Shown here: positions 43,040 through 55,222 of the stretch, piece after piece | Layout: the number at the start of each line of letters is the position of its first letter | Numbering within the stretch: position 1 is the stretch's first letter | Origin: Astragalus membranaceus | Taxonomy: Eukaryota; Streptophyta; Magnoliopsida; Fabales; Fabaceae | DNA length: 64,000 nt | Assembly (NCBI GenBank): GCA_039519185.1 | Contig: CM076854.1 | Coordinates: 67,705,448 to 67,769,447 of the forward strand | Direction: 5' to 3' | Program-made: the position numbers and the translations under genes | The notes under the pieces: model-generated | What the model was told of the DNA's origin: nothing | Databases searched by the model: none | The model's input: only the letters and a program-made list of their open reading frames with translations

Positions 43040-43816
43040 TGTAACACCCTGAATATTTAATTAATTTATTTAATTAAGTATTTAGGTATTTCTTTTATTT
43101 AATTGGGTTTTAATTATTTATTGGAATTGTTTTAATTGAGGGGTGGTGTGATGCTAGGAGGAGGAGGTGCATTCGAATGGATTGGGCTTAAGTGAAGCCC
43201 ATGGCCCAATGGCTTGGCCTAGGCGCATTTTGGTGAGGAGTCTTGCCTAGGGTTTCACTTGTGTTCTTCGAATTAGCAAGACAGAAAGAGAGGAGCGTGA
43301 GAAAGAGAGAGCAAGGGCGGCCAAGAGAGGAGAGAGTTTGAAGATCAAGGAGGAAGGAGATCTCCATTGTTGCTGAGGCTCTGTTGGTGACTGCATCCTA
43401 AGGCTCGAGTTCTTCTTCTTAAAAAGGTTAGGGGAGCTCTATCCTTCCATCTAATAGATCCTATGATAGATCCTAAGTAGTGATAGCCTAGATGTTACTA
43501 TGATTGTCATGATGTTTAGGAAATTCATGTCTTGATCGTCGCCATATGCGTGATTACGTGTTGATGCTTGCGAATTCATGCCTTGATTTTAAATATATGC
43601 GTAATGCTATGTGGTGCTTGGGATGTTGTTGAATTTTGATGTTTGATAGATGATTTTGATGATCTTATATGTGCTCATGAGTTGTGGTAAATTGGTGTTG
43701 TGGTTGGTCATGTGAAAAATTTGAAGAAAAAAATAGTTTGTGCTGAAATTGTGTTGAATCTGTGTTGCTGAAAGTGTCTGGGCGCTGGGCGCCCATGGGC
43801 GCTGTGCGCTGTGTTG

Positions 43817-44222
43817 CCTGTCAAAATGTTGCTGTCGAAATTTCTGCCTGTTGGCATGTTGCTGTCGAAAATTGTTGCCTGTTGGCATGTTGCTGTCGAA
43901 AATTGTTGCCTGTTGGCATGTTGCTGTCGAAATTGTTGCCTGTTGGCATGTTGCTGTCGAAATTATTGCCTGTCAAAATGTTGCTGTCGAAATTTTTGCC
44001 TGTCAAAATGTTGCTGTCGAAATTTCTGCCTGTTGACATGTTGCTGTCGAAAATTGTTGCCTGTTGGCATGTTGCTGTCGAAATTGTTGCCTGTTGGCAT
44101 GTTGCTGTCGAAATTATTGCCTGTCAAAATGTTGCTGTCGAAATTTTTGCCTGTCAAAATGTTGCTGTCGAAATTTCTGCCTGTTGGCATGTTGCTGTCG
44201 AAAATTGTTGCCTGTTGAAAGG
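43817..44222 (+). repeat. Minisatellite in the 3' LTR, 13 units
   Basis: Same unit as in the 5' LTR, with one additional TTGGCATG unit next to the second position and one TTGACATG variant. Confidence 0.92.
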
Positions 44223-45485
44223 TTTCGGTCGAAATGTTGCCTGTCGAAGGTGCCCTGTTGCTGGGCGCCAGTTTTTCATTTTTGCGCTCAGGGCGCCAGT
44301 TTTCAGGATGTCCCAAAATATTTTCGAAAACTGTTTTCGCTATATCTTTTGACTCGAATATCCGTTTTGAACGATTCAAAAAGTGTTGTGAAGCATTTTC
44401 AGTTGTCTATCTGTGGGTTCCAGTTTTAAAAATAAAAACTTATAATTTCAGAAGCTTGCTGGGTGCCCAAGTGGCTGTCCCCTGTGGTTTTTAACGAAGT
44501 AATGTCAAAAATGATGATTTTGACGATGATGCCCCTAGTGGCTAGTTAAATGACTGTTTTGCCCTTAGTGGCTATTATTATTTATAATGACGTTTTTGCC
44601 CTCAGTGGCTATTGTTTGAGTTGATGATGTTGATGTATAAGCGACGATGAAACCCAGTGACGTTTAAGGCCCGAAAGGCTAAGTGATGTTAAGGTCTAAA
44701 AGGCCAAGTGACGTTGTGTGTTGATTGTGAATTGACAGGTGCTGTGCTTCTTGTGAGCAAACTGGTAAGTGACGGGTCACATAGTTGACTCTGTTTTGGG
44801 TATTTGTGTATTTGTGTGTTTGTGAGTGGTGCATGTTATAGTGTCTCATGCCCCATATGCATAAACCCAGTGACGTTTTGAGGCCCATGTGGCTAAGTGA
44901 CGATGAGACCTTAAGGGCTAAGCAACGTTTGTGAAAATGTACCTCATGCATATGCCCGCGAGTGGGTTGCATTTCATATGCCTACATGACATGAGATGAG
45001 TTATTGTAAGTGATGTGAATGACGATTGTGATGTGAATAAGTTAGAGCTGTGACTTGACATATGTACTTATCATATTTTCTATTATATGGATTGGAAATG
45101 ATGCTCACCCTTTCCTGTTTGAATGTTACCCCGTGTTGGTAACGTGCAGGTGATTCCCAGTGAATGCCTTAGCTTCACTTCTTGAGTCGAGTCGTCATGC
45201 TCTGATACGTAGCACCTGGGGGGATGTATTCGATGCTTTGCTGATGTGCTTAGATTTTTTTTTTATACTGTTGATGCGTTGATTAACTTTTCCGCTGCGT
45301 TGATGTTGGATTTTATGACGTAGTTTCGATGTTTTGAGGTCTCCCTATTGTGGAGTGCTATGTATTGCACCTTTGACGACGTACTATTTTATTTGAGACT
45401 TGAGGTTTTATTTTGAAGTATGTGTGACACCCTCGTGGTGGAATCGAAAATGATTTTTGAACTCTAATTTTCTTAATTAAAATAA

Positions 45486-45490
45486 AAGGG
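45486..45490. other. TSD of the Ogre-like element, left copy
   Basis: AAGGG, repeated at 58750-58754; in the uninterrupted 5' LTR the same site occurs once (38526-38530). Confidence 0.9.
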
Positions 45491-45721
45491 TGTTGCGCCC
45501 GAAAAAGTCCCCGAGGGGAAACCTTCCTCGTTCACAACTTTTCTAAAAAACAATGAAGCCGCCACCAATATTTATTAAGGAAAATATTAGGAAAACCTTT
45601 TTTGGAAAGCGATTGGTCTTGCAAAACTAGAGATTAGGGTTCGGGGGTCGGTTACGCGCGGGGAAGGTATTAGCACCTCACACGTCCTCTCTACTGAGAG
45701 GGAACCTTTAATTAAATGTGT

Positions 45722-45731
45722 GGTTTTTATA
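45722..45731 (-). promoter_or_regulatory. TATA box of the Ogre-like LTR
   Basis: Minus strand TATAAAAACC. Conserved relatives occur at the same distance in the 55244 LTR and, degenerate, in the 1388-2899 LTR (CACTTAAAACC). Confidence 0.6.
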
Positions 45732-45851
45732 TGTTGACCTGAAAAATATCTAATTTGCCTCTTTATTTCTTATTGAAAACGAATTAAAGAACTTAATAGA
45801 TTTTTTATTTTTTGGGAGAGAAAGGGGAAAAAAGGGTTTTGAGAAAGAAGT

Positions 45852-46376
45852 GCTTGACGGGACATGGCCCGCTCCTACGTATCTCCCGGTGCGATGGAGA
45901 ATTCAAAGCTACGTAGTTCTTGTTGAAAATGTTTGTCGGTTGGTGTTTTTTAATGTAGGGGTTTTAGGACTGTGTGATCTGTGTTGGAGGACCACTGGGG
46001 GTCTGAAGGGCCACTGAGGGCTGAAGGAGCGCTGGGGCTCTGAAGGACCACAGTTCACTTATCCTAAAACAATGATTAACCCGGCCGTACGACCGACTTA
46101 ATCCCCTACTTTGAAAATAAGATTTTTGATTTTTGTTTTATGAAAGAGATGTGTTTGTATTTTTTTATTTTGTTTATTTTTGCGCTTGACAGGGGCGTGG
46201 CCCTGCTCCTACGTATCTCCGGGTGGAGAATCAAAGGCGACGTAGTTCTAGGTTCTTTTGAAAATAATTGTTGAAAACTTATTGTGAAAATGATTTTTAT
46301 TTGTTATGCTTGACGGGATGTGACCCGCTCCTACGTATCTCCTGGTGCGATGGAGAATTCAAAGCTACGTAGTTCT
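45852..46376 (-). other. Three TACGTA double-hairpin cassettes in U3
   Basis: At 45852-45920, 46183-46250 and 46308-46376. Each has GCTTGAC, a small stem (CGGG/CCCG or CAGGG/CCCTG), GCTCCTACGTA, a second stem (TCTCC/GGAGA), and a third block CTACGTAG or CGACGTAG. They lie upstream of the TATA box, so they are in U3 DNA and in the 3' end of the genomic RNA. Confidence 0.8.
45962..46103 (-). other. TTTTAGGA-armed block and GTAC palindrome
   Basis: Arms TTTTAGGA (45962) and TCCTAAAA (46062) enclose small inverted repeats (GACC...GGTC, GAGC...GCTC). The palindrome GGCCGTACGACC follows at 46083-46094 in the context TTAACCC...ACTTAATCCCCTA. Confidence 0.75.
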
Positions 46377-46439
46377 TCTTTGTCCTGGAAAAGGTTTTTG
46401 TTTTTTTATCTTGTTTAATTTTGAAAATCAAGCTTTCAT

Positions 46440-46670
46440 GATGATCAATTGAGCAAGGGCTCCAAGTGATCACCACTAGCACTTCATTGTTAATAATCAT
46501 GCAAGCAAAGGCTTCGCAAGACCACTAACAAAGTTTTTGATTTAGTGAAAATCTTTAGGAAAATTAGGCATTCATGATGATCAATTGAGCAAAGGCTCCA
46601 AGTGATCACCACTAGCACCTCATTGTTAATAATCATGCAAGCAAAGGCTTCGCGAGACTATTAACAAAGT
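46440..46670 (-). repeat. Tandem GATCA cassettes, two units of ~130 bp
   Basis: ATGATGATCAATTGAGCAA and AATAATCATGCAAGCAAAGG occur in both units (46437 and 46571 starts) with a few substitutions. Relatives in the opposite orientation lie at 1395-1480 and 1750-1960. Confidence 0.75.
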
Positions 46671-46806
46671 TTTTGATTTATGAGAAATTATTTTGTCTTG
46701 AAGAGAATTGAATTAAATTAAAAAAACGAAAAAAAAGGGGTGAAATGGTAAAATAGGGTGTTATTAGCAGCAAGGGGTTGTATAACTAATAGGTGGTGTA
46801 AAAAAG

Positions 46807-46960
46807 AAGCCCAGTTCGCATTTGAGGGCCCAATATGCGAAACTGGGCTTAAGTGAGGGAGGGGTGTACGCGCTAATAAGGGGGTGCTAATAGCATTCTG
46901 ATAATAAAATAAAATTAAAATAAATATTTATTGGAGACACTATAAAAGGGGAAACCCTAA
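46807..46960 (+). promoter_or_regulatory. Antisense promoter-like block: hairpin, TATA box, telo-box
   Basis: The inverted repeat AAGCCCAGTTCGCAT (46807) / ATGCGAAACTGGGCTT (46835) is followed by CTATAAAAGGGG (TATA at 46941-46948) and AAACCCTAA (46952-46960), with more CCCTAA downstream. This orientation is opposite to the retrotransposon. Plant promoters often combine a TATA box with telo-box motifs. The same block is at 56560-56713 and, diverged, at 63671-63838. Confidence 0.6.
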
Positions 46961-46984
46961 ATTAAAAAACCCTAAAACTATTTC

Positions 46985-47700
46985 AATTCTTCCCCCTTCC
47001 TTTAAGCTGCGGCGCCGTCCCACTCCCCAAACCTCTCAACCCTAATTTCTCTAATCTTCCCTCTCTCTCTCAGCCGTTCCTCGCCCCCCTCCCCTCTATC
47101 CTTGACCCCGTCTTTCTTCTCCTCTCCCTCAACTCATCTACGCCGCGCCACTCTCTCTTCCCATCCACGGCGCTGTATCTCCTCCTCTTAGCCTCACTCC
47201 GTTTTCCTTTCAACAAGTCGCTGCCTCTCTCTCTTCTCCTCCATTTTTCCCTCACCGCCACCCCTAGCTCTCTCACTTCTTTTCCCCTCGGGTCCACGAC
47301 TGCGTTTCGCTCGATCTGGGTCCACCTCGCGACAGGGTGGACGAACTCGTGGCGGTGATGATGGCGTTCGGTTTCTGTGTCGGTCGTTTGGGTGGTGCGG
47401 TGGTGGATCTATGGAGGTGTTTCGGTGGGTGGCCGTTTACAGTGTTTTGGCGGTGGTGGTCAAGATGACCGTGGTGTGGCTTTGTTGCTGGGCAGTTGTT
47501 CGGTGGCGAGGAGAGAGAGGAGGGTGGTGCGAAGAGGGAGTGGTTCGGTTTGTGGCTGCGCACAGCAAGGCTACGGCGAGACACACGATGGCCACGGAGG
47601 GAGGGGAAACAAACACTGGGCTTGTGTTCGGTGGTGGCTGGCCGGAGCTTCGCCGGAGAAGACGAAGTCTCAGGCGAAAACTTCAAAGGTCCGTTTTTTA
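46985..47700 (+). other. GC-rich, exon-like island in the LTR
   Basis: CT-rich leader-like DNA followed by a GC-rich stretch, in contrast to the AT-rich LTR around it. Overlapping open frames occur on both strands (plus 47377-47811, 144 codons; minus 47273-47686, 137 codons). Neither resembles a known domain, and both look like by-products of GC content. A captured host 5' region is possible but unproven. Confidence 0.4.
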
Positions 47701-48996
47701 ATTTTTCTCTTAGTTTCGGTTTTCACTTTTTTTCTGTTTCGTTTTTTGATCCTCTTCTTCCCTATGCCTCTATTATTTGTTCATGATTTTGTCTCAGTTA
47801 CTATCTTTTGAAAAAACAAAAAAACGATTAGTATGTTCTATGCAATGCTGAACCCGAATCCTATTGTGAAAATAACCATACAAACCCTCTTTTGATTTTG
47901 TTTTTTTGTGTTGATATTCTGGTTGAACAGGAAACAAGAAATGATGTTAATAGCAATGCTGTGGTGGTCGCTATATTTTTTTTTACAGTTCAATATACAA
48001 ATATGACAGATCTCTATGTATGTTTTTTTTTATTTAAGGATAAAACCAACCTATACTCCAGCTTCTGATATGTCTCTTTGTGTGCTTGCCTGGCTGTGAT
48101 TATAACTGCTACTGTGCTTCCTGCTACCGTTTTTTGTCCTCCTGACTGCTGCTCCTTCCCTCTTTTATATTTAGGAATTCAGAACTGTGTTTGGTGAATT
48201 AGGGTTTCAATGTGAAACTTTTACCCCTTTTTTTTGTGATTTTCGCAGTATTATTTCTGCCTCGAATTCCCTGTGTGCTACTGCTGTTTGACTGCTAATT
48301 TATACTGCATTTTTAGGTTTGGGCATTGATTGCTTTTGACCGGGCTTTGAATTATTTTTCAGGTTTTGGAGCGGATCGACCTAGGCCCAGCAGCTGGAAA
48401 CCTTGAATCTGCTGCTGCTGCCTATTATTATTTGCATTTTCGGATTTCTATTTTTTGGTATTTTTAATATTATCATTTTTTGTATTTTTGGACTTTTGGA
48501 CATCTTGGACACTATTAAATTGTAAATAAACAATAAATAGAATTTTTTGACATTTTTGATACTATATTGCTAATGAAAATAGACAAAGTAAAAATAATAA
48601 AAGAAATTGGGTCAAATACAAAAGTGATATCAGACCCAACTAGACAGGTGTGTGAGAACGAGGCCCAAATAGAATAAATAAGCCCGCTAACACTAAAAAT
48701 TAACTAGGAACCACGTTCGTGGGCCCGACTCAAAATGATAAGCCCAATAGTGAGAAAAGCGACTTAAATAAGCCCGCTTAGGTTCAACTAGGCCCAAATA
48801 TCAAGATTAAACTGAAGAATGCGCGAAAAGATCGATCATTCGCACGCATGCCTAGCTTAAGTAACGGTATTTCGGCTTAATTGAACGGATAATTGAAATT
48901 GGCTTAAATTAAAAAAGGACGCTATTCTAACTACTCAAAATACAAATTAAGTAAAACAAGTTACTAGAAGAAGGCGGACAAAATTGGGGTATGACA

Positions 48997-49013
48997 GCTG
49001 CCCCTCTTTATTT
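48997..49013 (-). other. Ogre-like polypurine tract
   Basis: Minus strand AAATAAAGAGGGGCAGC, directly before TGTCATACCCC. Confidence 0.8.
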
Positions 49014-49124
49014 GGATTTTATCCAGAAATATGAATTGGCCGAGACATATTTCGAAGATAAAATAGGAATAAAGAATTCAGAAATTATACCAATTTTGTC
49101 TACTTAAAGAAACCTGAATTTCTC

Positions 49125-49158
49125 TTTTATTTTTATTTTTATTTTTATTTTTATTTTT
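49125..49158. repeat. (TTTTTA)n microsatellite
   Basis: About six TTTTTA/ATTTTT units. Confidence 0.9.
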
Positions 49159-52100
49159 GGAAAGATGGACACTTTCATGTCGATGCGAAAACAGTAAATG
49201 AACACTGACGTGCAGACAGAAAAGGTAAAATGGGCACTTGCGTGCAGACAGAAAAGGTAAAATGGGCACTTGGCGTGCAGAAAGCGGTAAATTGCCCAGG
49301 CTGCCTAAAACCTGTAATCCTTAAACGGACTCTTGGTGAATCCGAGTTTGCACGTGGCTTTGAGGAGCACGCTTCCTATTGGCCTTTTCGAGCGACCGGG
49401 GGGATCGTTATCAGCTCCGGAACTGATATACTGATCAATGCACGGCGTCCACTGTATCTTAGGCTGATACAACTATTCCGTTGAACCTCACATGGGGCTG
49501 CGGTCCATCGCGTTGCTCGTACGCGACGTGAGACCTGGGCAGAAGGGAGCGATGATCTCTGTGCTCCAATCCGCAATGCGCGCTTGAGCGCTTCTTTTCT
49601 TTTCTCTCTTTCTTTTCTATTTCTCTCTTTTCTTTTTTCTTTCTGAACTCCCAACTTGGGGGAACATTTTCTGGAATCTGGGGGGAGAGGGCTAACACCG
49701 AAGTGCTCATTCTCTCTTTGTACCTGTAGCTGAAAATGAACAAATGCATGCAATGCAAATGCCATGGTTGCTGTTTTCTTTTTTCTTATGATGAATGATG
49801 AGTTTCTTATTTCCTTTGTCTATGTCGGATGAATGCATGATCTTTTACTGTTCCTATATGCTTGATGAATGCAATGATTTTCCTTTTCTTCTCTTGTCTG
49901 TACGCAATGCATGATTTTTCTTTTTCTTTCGCTTATGAATGCATGATTTTCTACTGTTCTTATATGCTTTTCCTCTTTCTCTAGCTTCTCTTCTTTCTTT
50001 TTCTTTTCTTTTTGTTGCTCTCTTGGCTCTTTTCTTTTCTCTCTTTTGGCTTCTCTTTTTGCTCTCTTAAGAATGCGAATGCAAAGCTCATGTATTTTAA
50101 TGCAAAGGAAACTTTCTCTTCCCCCCCTTTTTTTTGGGAAAAATGATGAATAACATGAAATGATGAATGACATGGGATGTTCTAGCTTTCTTTTCTTCTA
50201 TGAGATGCAAGTATTAATGTGATGCAACTGTATTGCTTTGATGTTTGATGCAAATGTATGCGGTGATTGATGCTTTGATGAATGAAATGCTCCTGTTCTA
50301 ACTTCTGTTTATTTATTTTTGCTTCTTCTATGAAATGCAAACATTAATATGATGCAATGCTCTGATGTTTGATGCAATGATTCTTGTTCTTTTTTCTTTT
50401 ATGGAAATGCTAACGTTAATATGATGCGTATGCACTGCTTTAATGTTTGATGATTGAATGACAAAGCAATGCTTGTGAAATGATGAATGATATGGAATGC
50501 TGGATGACAGGGAATGTTTTTGTGTTGCTTTTGTGGTTTCTTTTCTTTGTTTTCTTTTTGCTTTCTTTGCTTTTTCTATGGAATATCTGATGCAAAATGT
50601 AATGCTCTAATGATGCAATGATTTTGTTCTTTTCCTTTTTTATGAAGTGCGAATATGATGCCAATGCAATGAAAAGATTTCTGCTTTTTCTTCTTTACTA
50701 TTTTCTTCTATGAAATGCAAGTATTAATATGGTGCGACTGATGTGGAACGTTTTTTTTCTTTTTACTATGTGATGAATGCACAAAATGTGAAGATGCAAA
50801 TGTAATGCTTTGATGCACATGCTATAATGCCTATATGCATGAGGTAAACATTTTTGTGATGATGAGATGCGAGACTTTGAATGCAAGGACTTGAGATGAT
50901 TGTTGAAAAATTGAATTTGATTCAAACTCTGGTGTTCTCAAGGTTTTTATTTACAAACAACCTCACTTGTTTTCTCTTTCTTTCCATGATGACTGAATGT
51001 AAACACCTTGTGTTCTCTCTTTTTGAAGCATTGTCTAGTAAGCGTGCATGAATGAGTCAGTTAACTTGGAATTGGTTTAGGGCATGGACATTTATGGCAA
51101 GTGAAGGAATGACCGACATGGCTATTGCCGAAGCTTGTGAGGGATCAAGAGATACAAGATTGCCCCAATTCAGGTCTTTGATGAGTGAGTGGTTTGCCCC
51201 TGTCAGGTGGTGACAATAACTAGGGGCGCAGAAGATGATGAATTGGGAACGCTTCGGCTTTTGAAAGGGAAGGTGGATCAAAAGAGATTTTGTCTCAACC
51301 CATAAAGTTTGATGTTGCCCCAGTCATAACAGGGACAAAGCTGCCCCAATTAGAATAACAAGGCCTTATTTAGGATAGTGAGTTGAGAGATTACCCCGGT
51401 GAGGTTTTTATGGGAATGAATGAGGTGAAGGAATGGGAATGCACTTGCCCCACTTTGGAATGACATTGACAACTGGAGTGACATGGGATGGGCATTGAAC
51501 AGACTTTCCCAAGACTAGGGTGTGTGGGTGGTGAAGAGAATGCCCCAACTTTGGGTCTGAGTGGTATTCTCAGTGCAAATCTTTGGTTCTCTATTGATGT
51601 CTTGACTTTTGGCGCGAAAGAATCCTTACCTGGTGATCACTAAACCTTGTTTTGATGCATCTTGAATGTGTTTTGGAGTGCAAGTCCCTCTTTTTTATTT
51701 TGTCAGCTTTCTTTTTTCTGACTGTTCGTTTTTGTTTCCTCAGTTCTCTTTTTTCTGAGGGCTTATTCTTTCTTGATCAGCTTTCTTTTTTCTGATCGTT
51801 TGTTTTTCTTTTGAGCAAACACATTGTACATAGATAAGCTTGTTCGTCCTAAGATTAGATTTCGAGTGAACAAAAGCAACCGGTCTTTGATCGGAATGGA
51901 CTTTTCGGGATTGTGGTGTTTTGTGGAGGAAGGAGGGTTAGGCTTAATGAAGTGTTTGAGGCTAATGGGAGGATGAGTTTTGTTCGGCGTTGATTGACGG
52001 TTAATGGTCTATGAGGAAGATGGTTATTGGGTTTGTTTGGGCTCTGTTAAAGCAAATTCGTGTCTCATGGTAGAATGACTAAGGGGTTTGATGTTGAGGC

Positions 52101-53931
52101 CAAAGGAAGTGTTTGAAGGTTTCTGGAATCAGGTGTTGGAATGATGAAGTGTTTGAAGGTCTATTTAGACAAGGATCTCTTGTATTTTGTGGTAACATGT
52201 ACCAGCTCACCACTTACATTTCTTTTGTATTTTCTTTTGTTTCGGGATTTTCATTTTTGAATCCCCTTTTTTTTTGATTTTTTTTTTTTCCTTTTTTTTT
52301 TTTGTTCTATGATTCTTTTCCTTCTTCGACTCGGGTGAGCTGATAAAAGTGACACACTGTTTTCTTATTTGGGGTGATCCTTGTCTAGGGTGATTTTTGG
52401 ATTTTGGTTTTTCTTGGCTCAAGGTGGGTAGGAAAGGGACTTTCTGGGATTTTGGGGTTTTTGAGGAGATGGCCAAACTTCATTTCAAATCCCGATTGCT
52501 TATTTCTATGAGACTTAACTTTAGAACAATAACTTATCTATCTTCATGTGTTTGCTCTTTTTTCCTTTTTGTGCCCTAATTTTTGCCTGGACTGCTCTTT
52601 GCGAGTTTTCAGTCCACCGGGCGCTCCTTTTTGCCTAGTCCGCCCTTTGCGGGTTTTCAACCTAGCGAGCTTGTTTTCTTGTTTATTATATTATTATTAT
52701 TTTTTTTTTTGAGAGACTTGCACTGAAGGAATATGACATTAATCAAGGGAAATTAATGATCACAGACTTGCTCTAGCATGGAGGACTTGAACCAAAAGTC
52801 AAATACGCACTGATGGGGAGAATATGCACTTTATGGGTGGACGGGGCGGGACTAGACTTGGACGGGAAACTGTGGTAAGGGAGGAAAACCAACGGACTCA
52901 AACAGGAGAATGTACTCATAGCATGCACGCTCATTAGAAAAATGCTTCACAGAGAGTTAACATCAGTTAAAAATTTGTTTTTCTTTGATACACTATTTCA
53001 GTCTTTTGTCATGGAATGGATGGGATGCAGTGCTTTTGAAAAACTGAGTGCCTTGGAACACCTTGAGCTTGCAACCAAGTAAGGATAAACTTTTTCAAAA
53101 AGGATGATTGTTTCGCAAGAACGTCTCGCTTCTCATCACAACTCTTATTTTATGTAATGAATGAATGAACAAATTATGATATGCAAGTATGATGCAAATG
53201 CGTGGAGAATGACCATTCGAAGAGTGTGGCTAAATAATTTTGTTATTTTTAATGCAAGACAAAATATGGGATGCCAATGTGAATGATGCAAGAATGGTGC
53301 CCCTTTTTTTCAAAATGATTTTTTTTAGAGGCGAGACAAGGTACGAAATGCCAATGCCCCCTTTGTCTTTTGAATGATGAAAGATGCTGGAATGATGCTT
53401 CTCTTTTTTTTTTTTTTTTAATATTTTTTTTAAATGATGATTTTTTTTTTTTTTTTTTTTAGAGGCAAGGCAAAGTATGAAATGCCAACGCCCCTTCCCC
53501 CTTTTATTGTAAAAAAGATGACGTGAGGCAACCAATTATCGTTACTCTGAGTAACTTGCATGAAACATTGAGTGGATCCTGACTCAATACTTCACGCAAT
53601 ATACTGAAATGCTTCGATATTTGGTTAACTCAAACTTATTCTCTTATTTGAAAACAAACCTCACTTGATAGGGTTAAAGTGCCCCGATATCGTAGAGTAA
53701 CATCTTAAATTTGTAGTGCACAAACAAATTTGAGATATTACCCTTCGTCATTCGAAGGTGCGCTTTTACTCATTCAGCTTTTACATGAAGAGCTTTTCTA
53801 TTTTTTTCTTCGTTTAGATAAGATGCATGCATTGGAAACTTTTTATTTTTTTTTTTTTAGTTTTGGAACACGATTTTGAAAATTATTTGGAGATGCAAAT
53901 GATTTATTGGAAAAAAGGTTTTACAGAAATG

Positions 53932-54000
53932 TGCTTGACGGGGTATGACCCGCTCCTACGTATCCCCATTGTAATGAGGAATCAAAGCTTACGTAGTTCT
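53932..54000 (-). other. TACGTA hairpin cassette inside the element body
   Basis: GTGCTTGACGGGGTATGACC, CGCTCCTACGTATCCCC, then GAGGAATCAAAGCTTACGTA. The first stem (CGGG/CCCG) is kept; the second is partly changed (CCCCATT/AATGAGG). Confidence 0.75.
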
Positions 54001-55222
54001 ACTGTGTCTCTTTTTTGGAAATGATGCTTATGCGTGAATGTCTCATCTTGGATGAACTTGACGAGGATTTTTTTGCATGATTATAAATGAAATGCTTATG
54101 CTATGCAGATGATAATTGTTTTTGTTTTATCTTTATGTGATGAAAGGGAATGCAAGATGAATGGTTTTTTTTTTTTTCAAAATTGGAATTTTATGCAATG
54201 CAAATGATGTAATGATGCGGTGATGCAATGATGCGATGATGCAAGGATGCTTTTTTTTTGTGTTTTTGTAGAAAGGGGATATTTACAGGTGGTGATTTGA
54301 AAATTTTCACACTATATGCCACCTCATATAGGCGTTTATTGAAAAGGGAAAGCATATCTTTTTTTTTTTTTTTTTTTTTTAGTTTTCAAAAATTTTGAAG
54401 GAAAAATTGATTGAACTGAATGCAACGATGCAACACACAATTTGGAAAGCCCTTGTGACCTAAAAGGGGGTAGATCCTATGATCTAAGGTATTTTAGGGA
54501 TAATCTTCTCATGTAGCTCTATTCACTTCCTTACAATGGCAACCAAGAGCTAAAGTCTCTCTCATGATGGCACCCACAATCGTAGAAAGCTACCGAGTGT
54601 GAGGCATCATGACAAAGCGTGCTCTTGGGCGGAACTTTCATGAGAGCCATACAGACAAAGGTCTACGAATGGCAGTCACTAATCGTTCCCACTCTCCTAG
54701 GTTTTTGTTCAGACCTTGGGTTTTAGGCCCCACTCAATGCTCACAAGTATAGGATGTGAAGTGTGTGTCGAGGGCACAACATCTAGGAATAACTACCCTT
54801 CCCCACCTGCAAATGAAAAATCCAGAGCAGTCCAGACAAATAGCATGTTTTTTATCCTAGGGTTCAATATCGATCCAATATAAACTAATCTAGGGTGCCA
54901 ATAACAATGCACTACTTACCTCAAGAAAGTGAGCAAAGAAGAAGGGGACATGATAAGAAAGGGGAAGTATGCATGTGCTTACCATAGGAAAGGGAGCAGA
55001 GAAGAAGGGGACATGATAAGAAAGGGGAAAAAAATGCATGAGGAAACTAAGCAAAGAAGTAACTATCTATTGCAAAAGCAAACATAGAATAAGAATGCAC
55101 ATGGACGTAACATGCTTATGAAAAAGGAAGAAGAAGAGAGGCAAAGCAAGATATTCAAATCAATCATATAAACCACACATTTAATTAATTAGGCTTAACC
55201 CACTTTTAAAAAAAAATTTAGT

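Larger units (their letters stand above)
43040..45490 (+). repeat. Chromovirus 3' LTR, main part
   Basis: This aligns with 36126-38530. Length differences are an extra GAGGAGCGTGAGAAAGA-like stretch near 43290 and one extra minisatellite unit. Interrupted at 45490 by the Ogre-like element. Confidence 0.92.
45491..48996 (-). repeat. Ogre-like 3' LTR (3506 bp)
   Basis: On the minus strand it runs from TGTCATACCCCAATTTTGTC (48996) to GGGCGCAACA (45491). The minus-strand TATA box TATAAAAACC lies at 45722-45731, about 230 bp before the LTR end. It holds three TACGTA hairpin cassettes, a GTAC palindrome module, two GATCA cassettes, and a plus-strand promoter-like block at 46800-47700. Confidence 0.88.
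49014..55222 (-). other. Non-coding interior of the Ogre-like element
   Basis: About 6.2 kb without a retroelement protein. The left half (49780-50900) is dominated by diffuse ATGATGCAATG/AATGCA and pyrimidine-rich repeats; the middle (51050-52200) has repeated TTGCCCCA..TT motifs. The right half carries long T tracts, one TACGTA cassette (53932-54000) and a duplicated AAGAAGGGGACATGATAAGA (54941, 55000). The longest open frames (129 codons at 49376-49765 minus, 117 codons at 49820-50173 minus) are Lys/Arg/Glu-rich low complexity and not credible genes. Confidence 0.75.

Noticed and set aside
47273..47811. Opposing 137- and 144-codon frames as real genes
   Set aside because: High GC and low stop density explain both; no known domain, and each is only a piece of LTR. 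The region is kept as an island of interest, not as CDS.
49376..50173. Lys/Arg-rich minus-strand frames
   Set aside because: Low complexity derived from TTTCTTTTCTCT tracts in a non-coding retrotransposon interior.
51050..52200. Repeated TTGCCCCA motif as a structured RNA
   Set aside because: Spacing and flanks are irregular and no conserved pairing was visible; it may be an old degenerate repeat.
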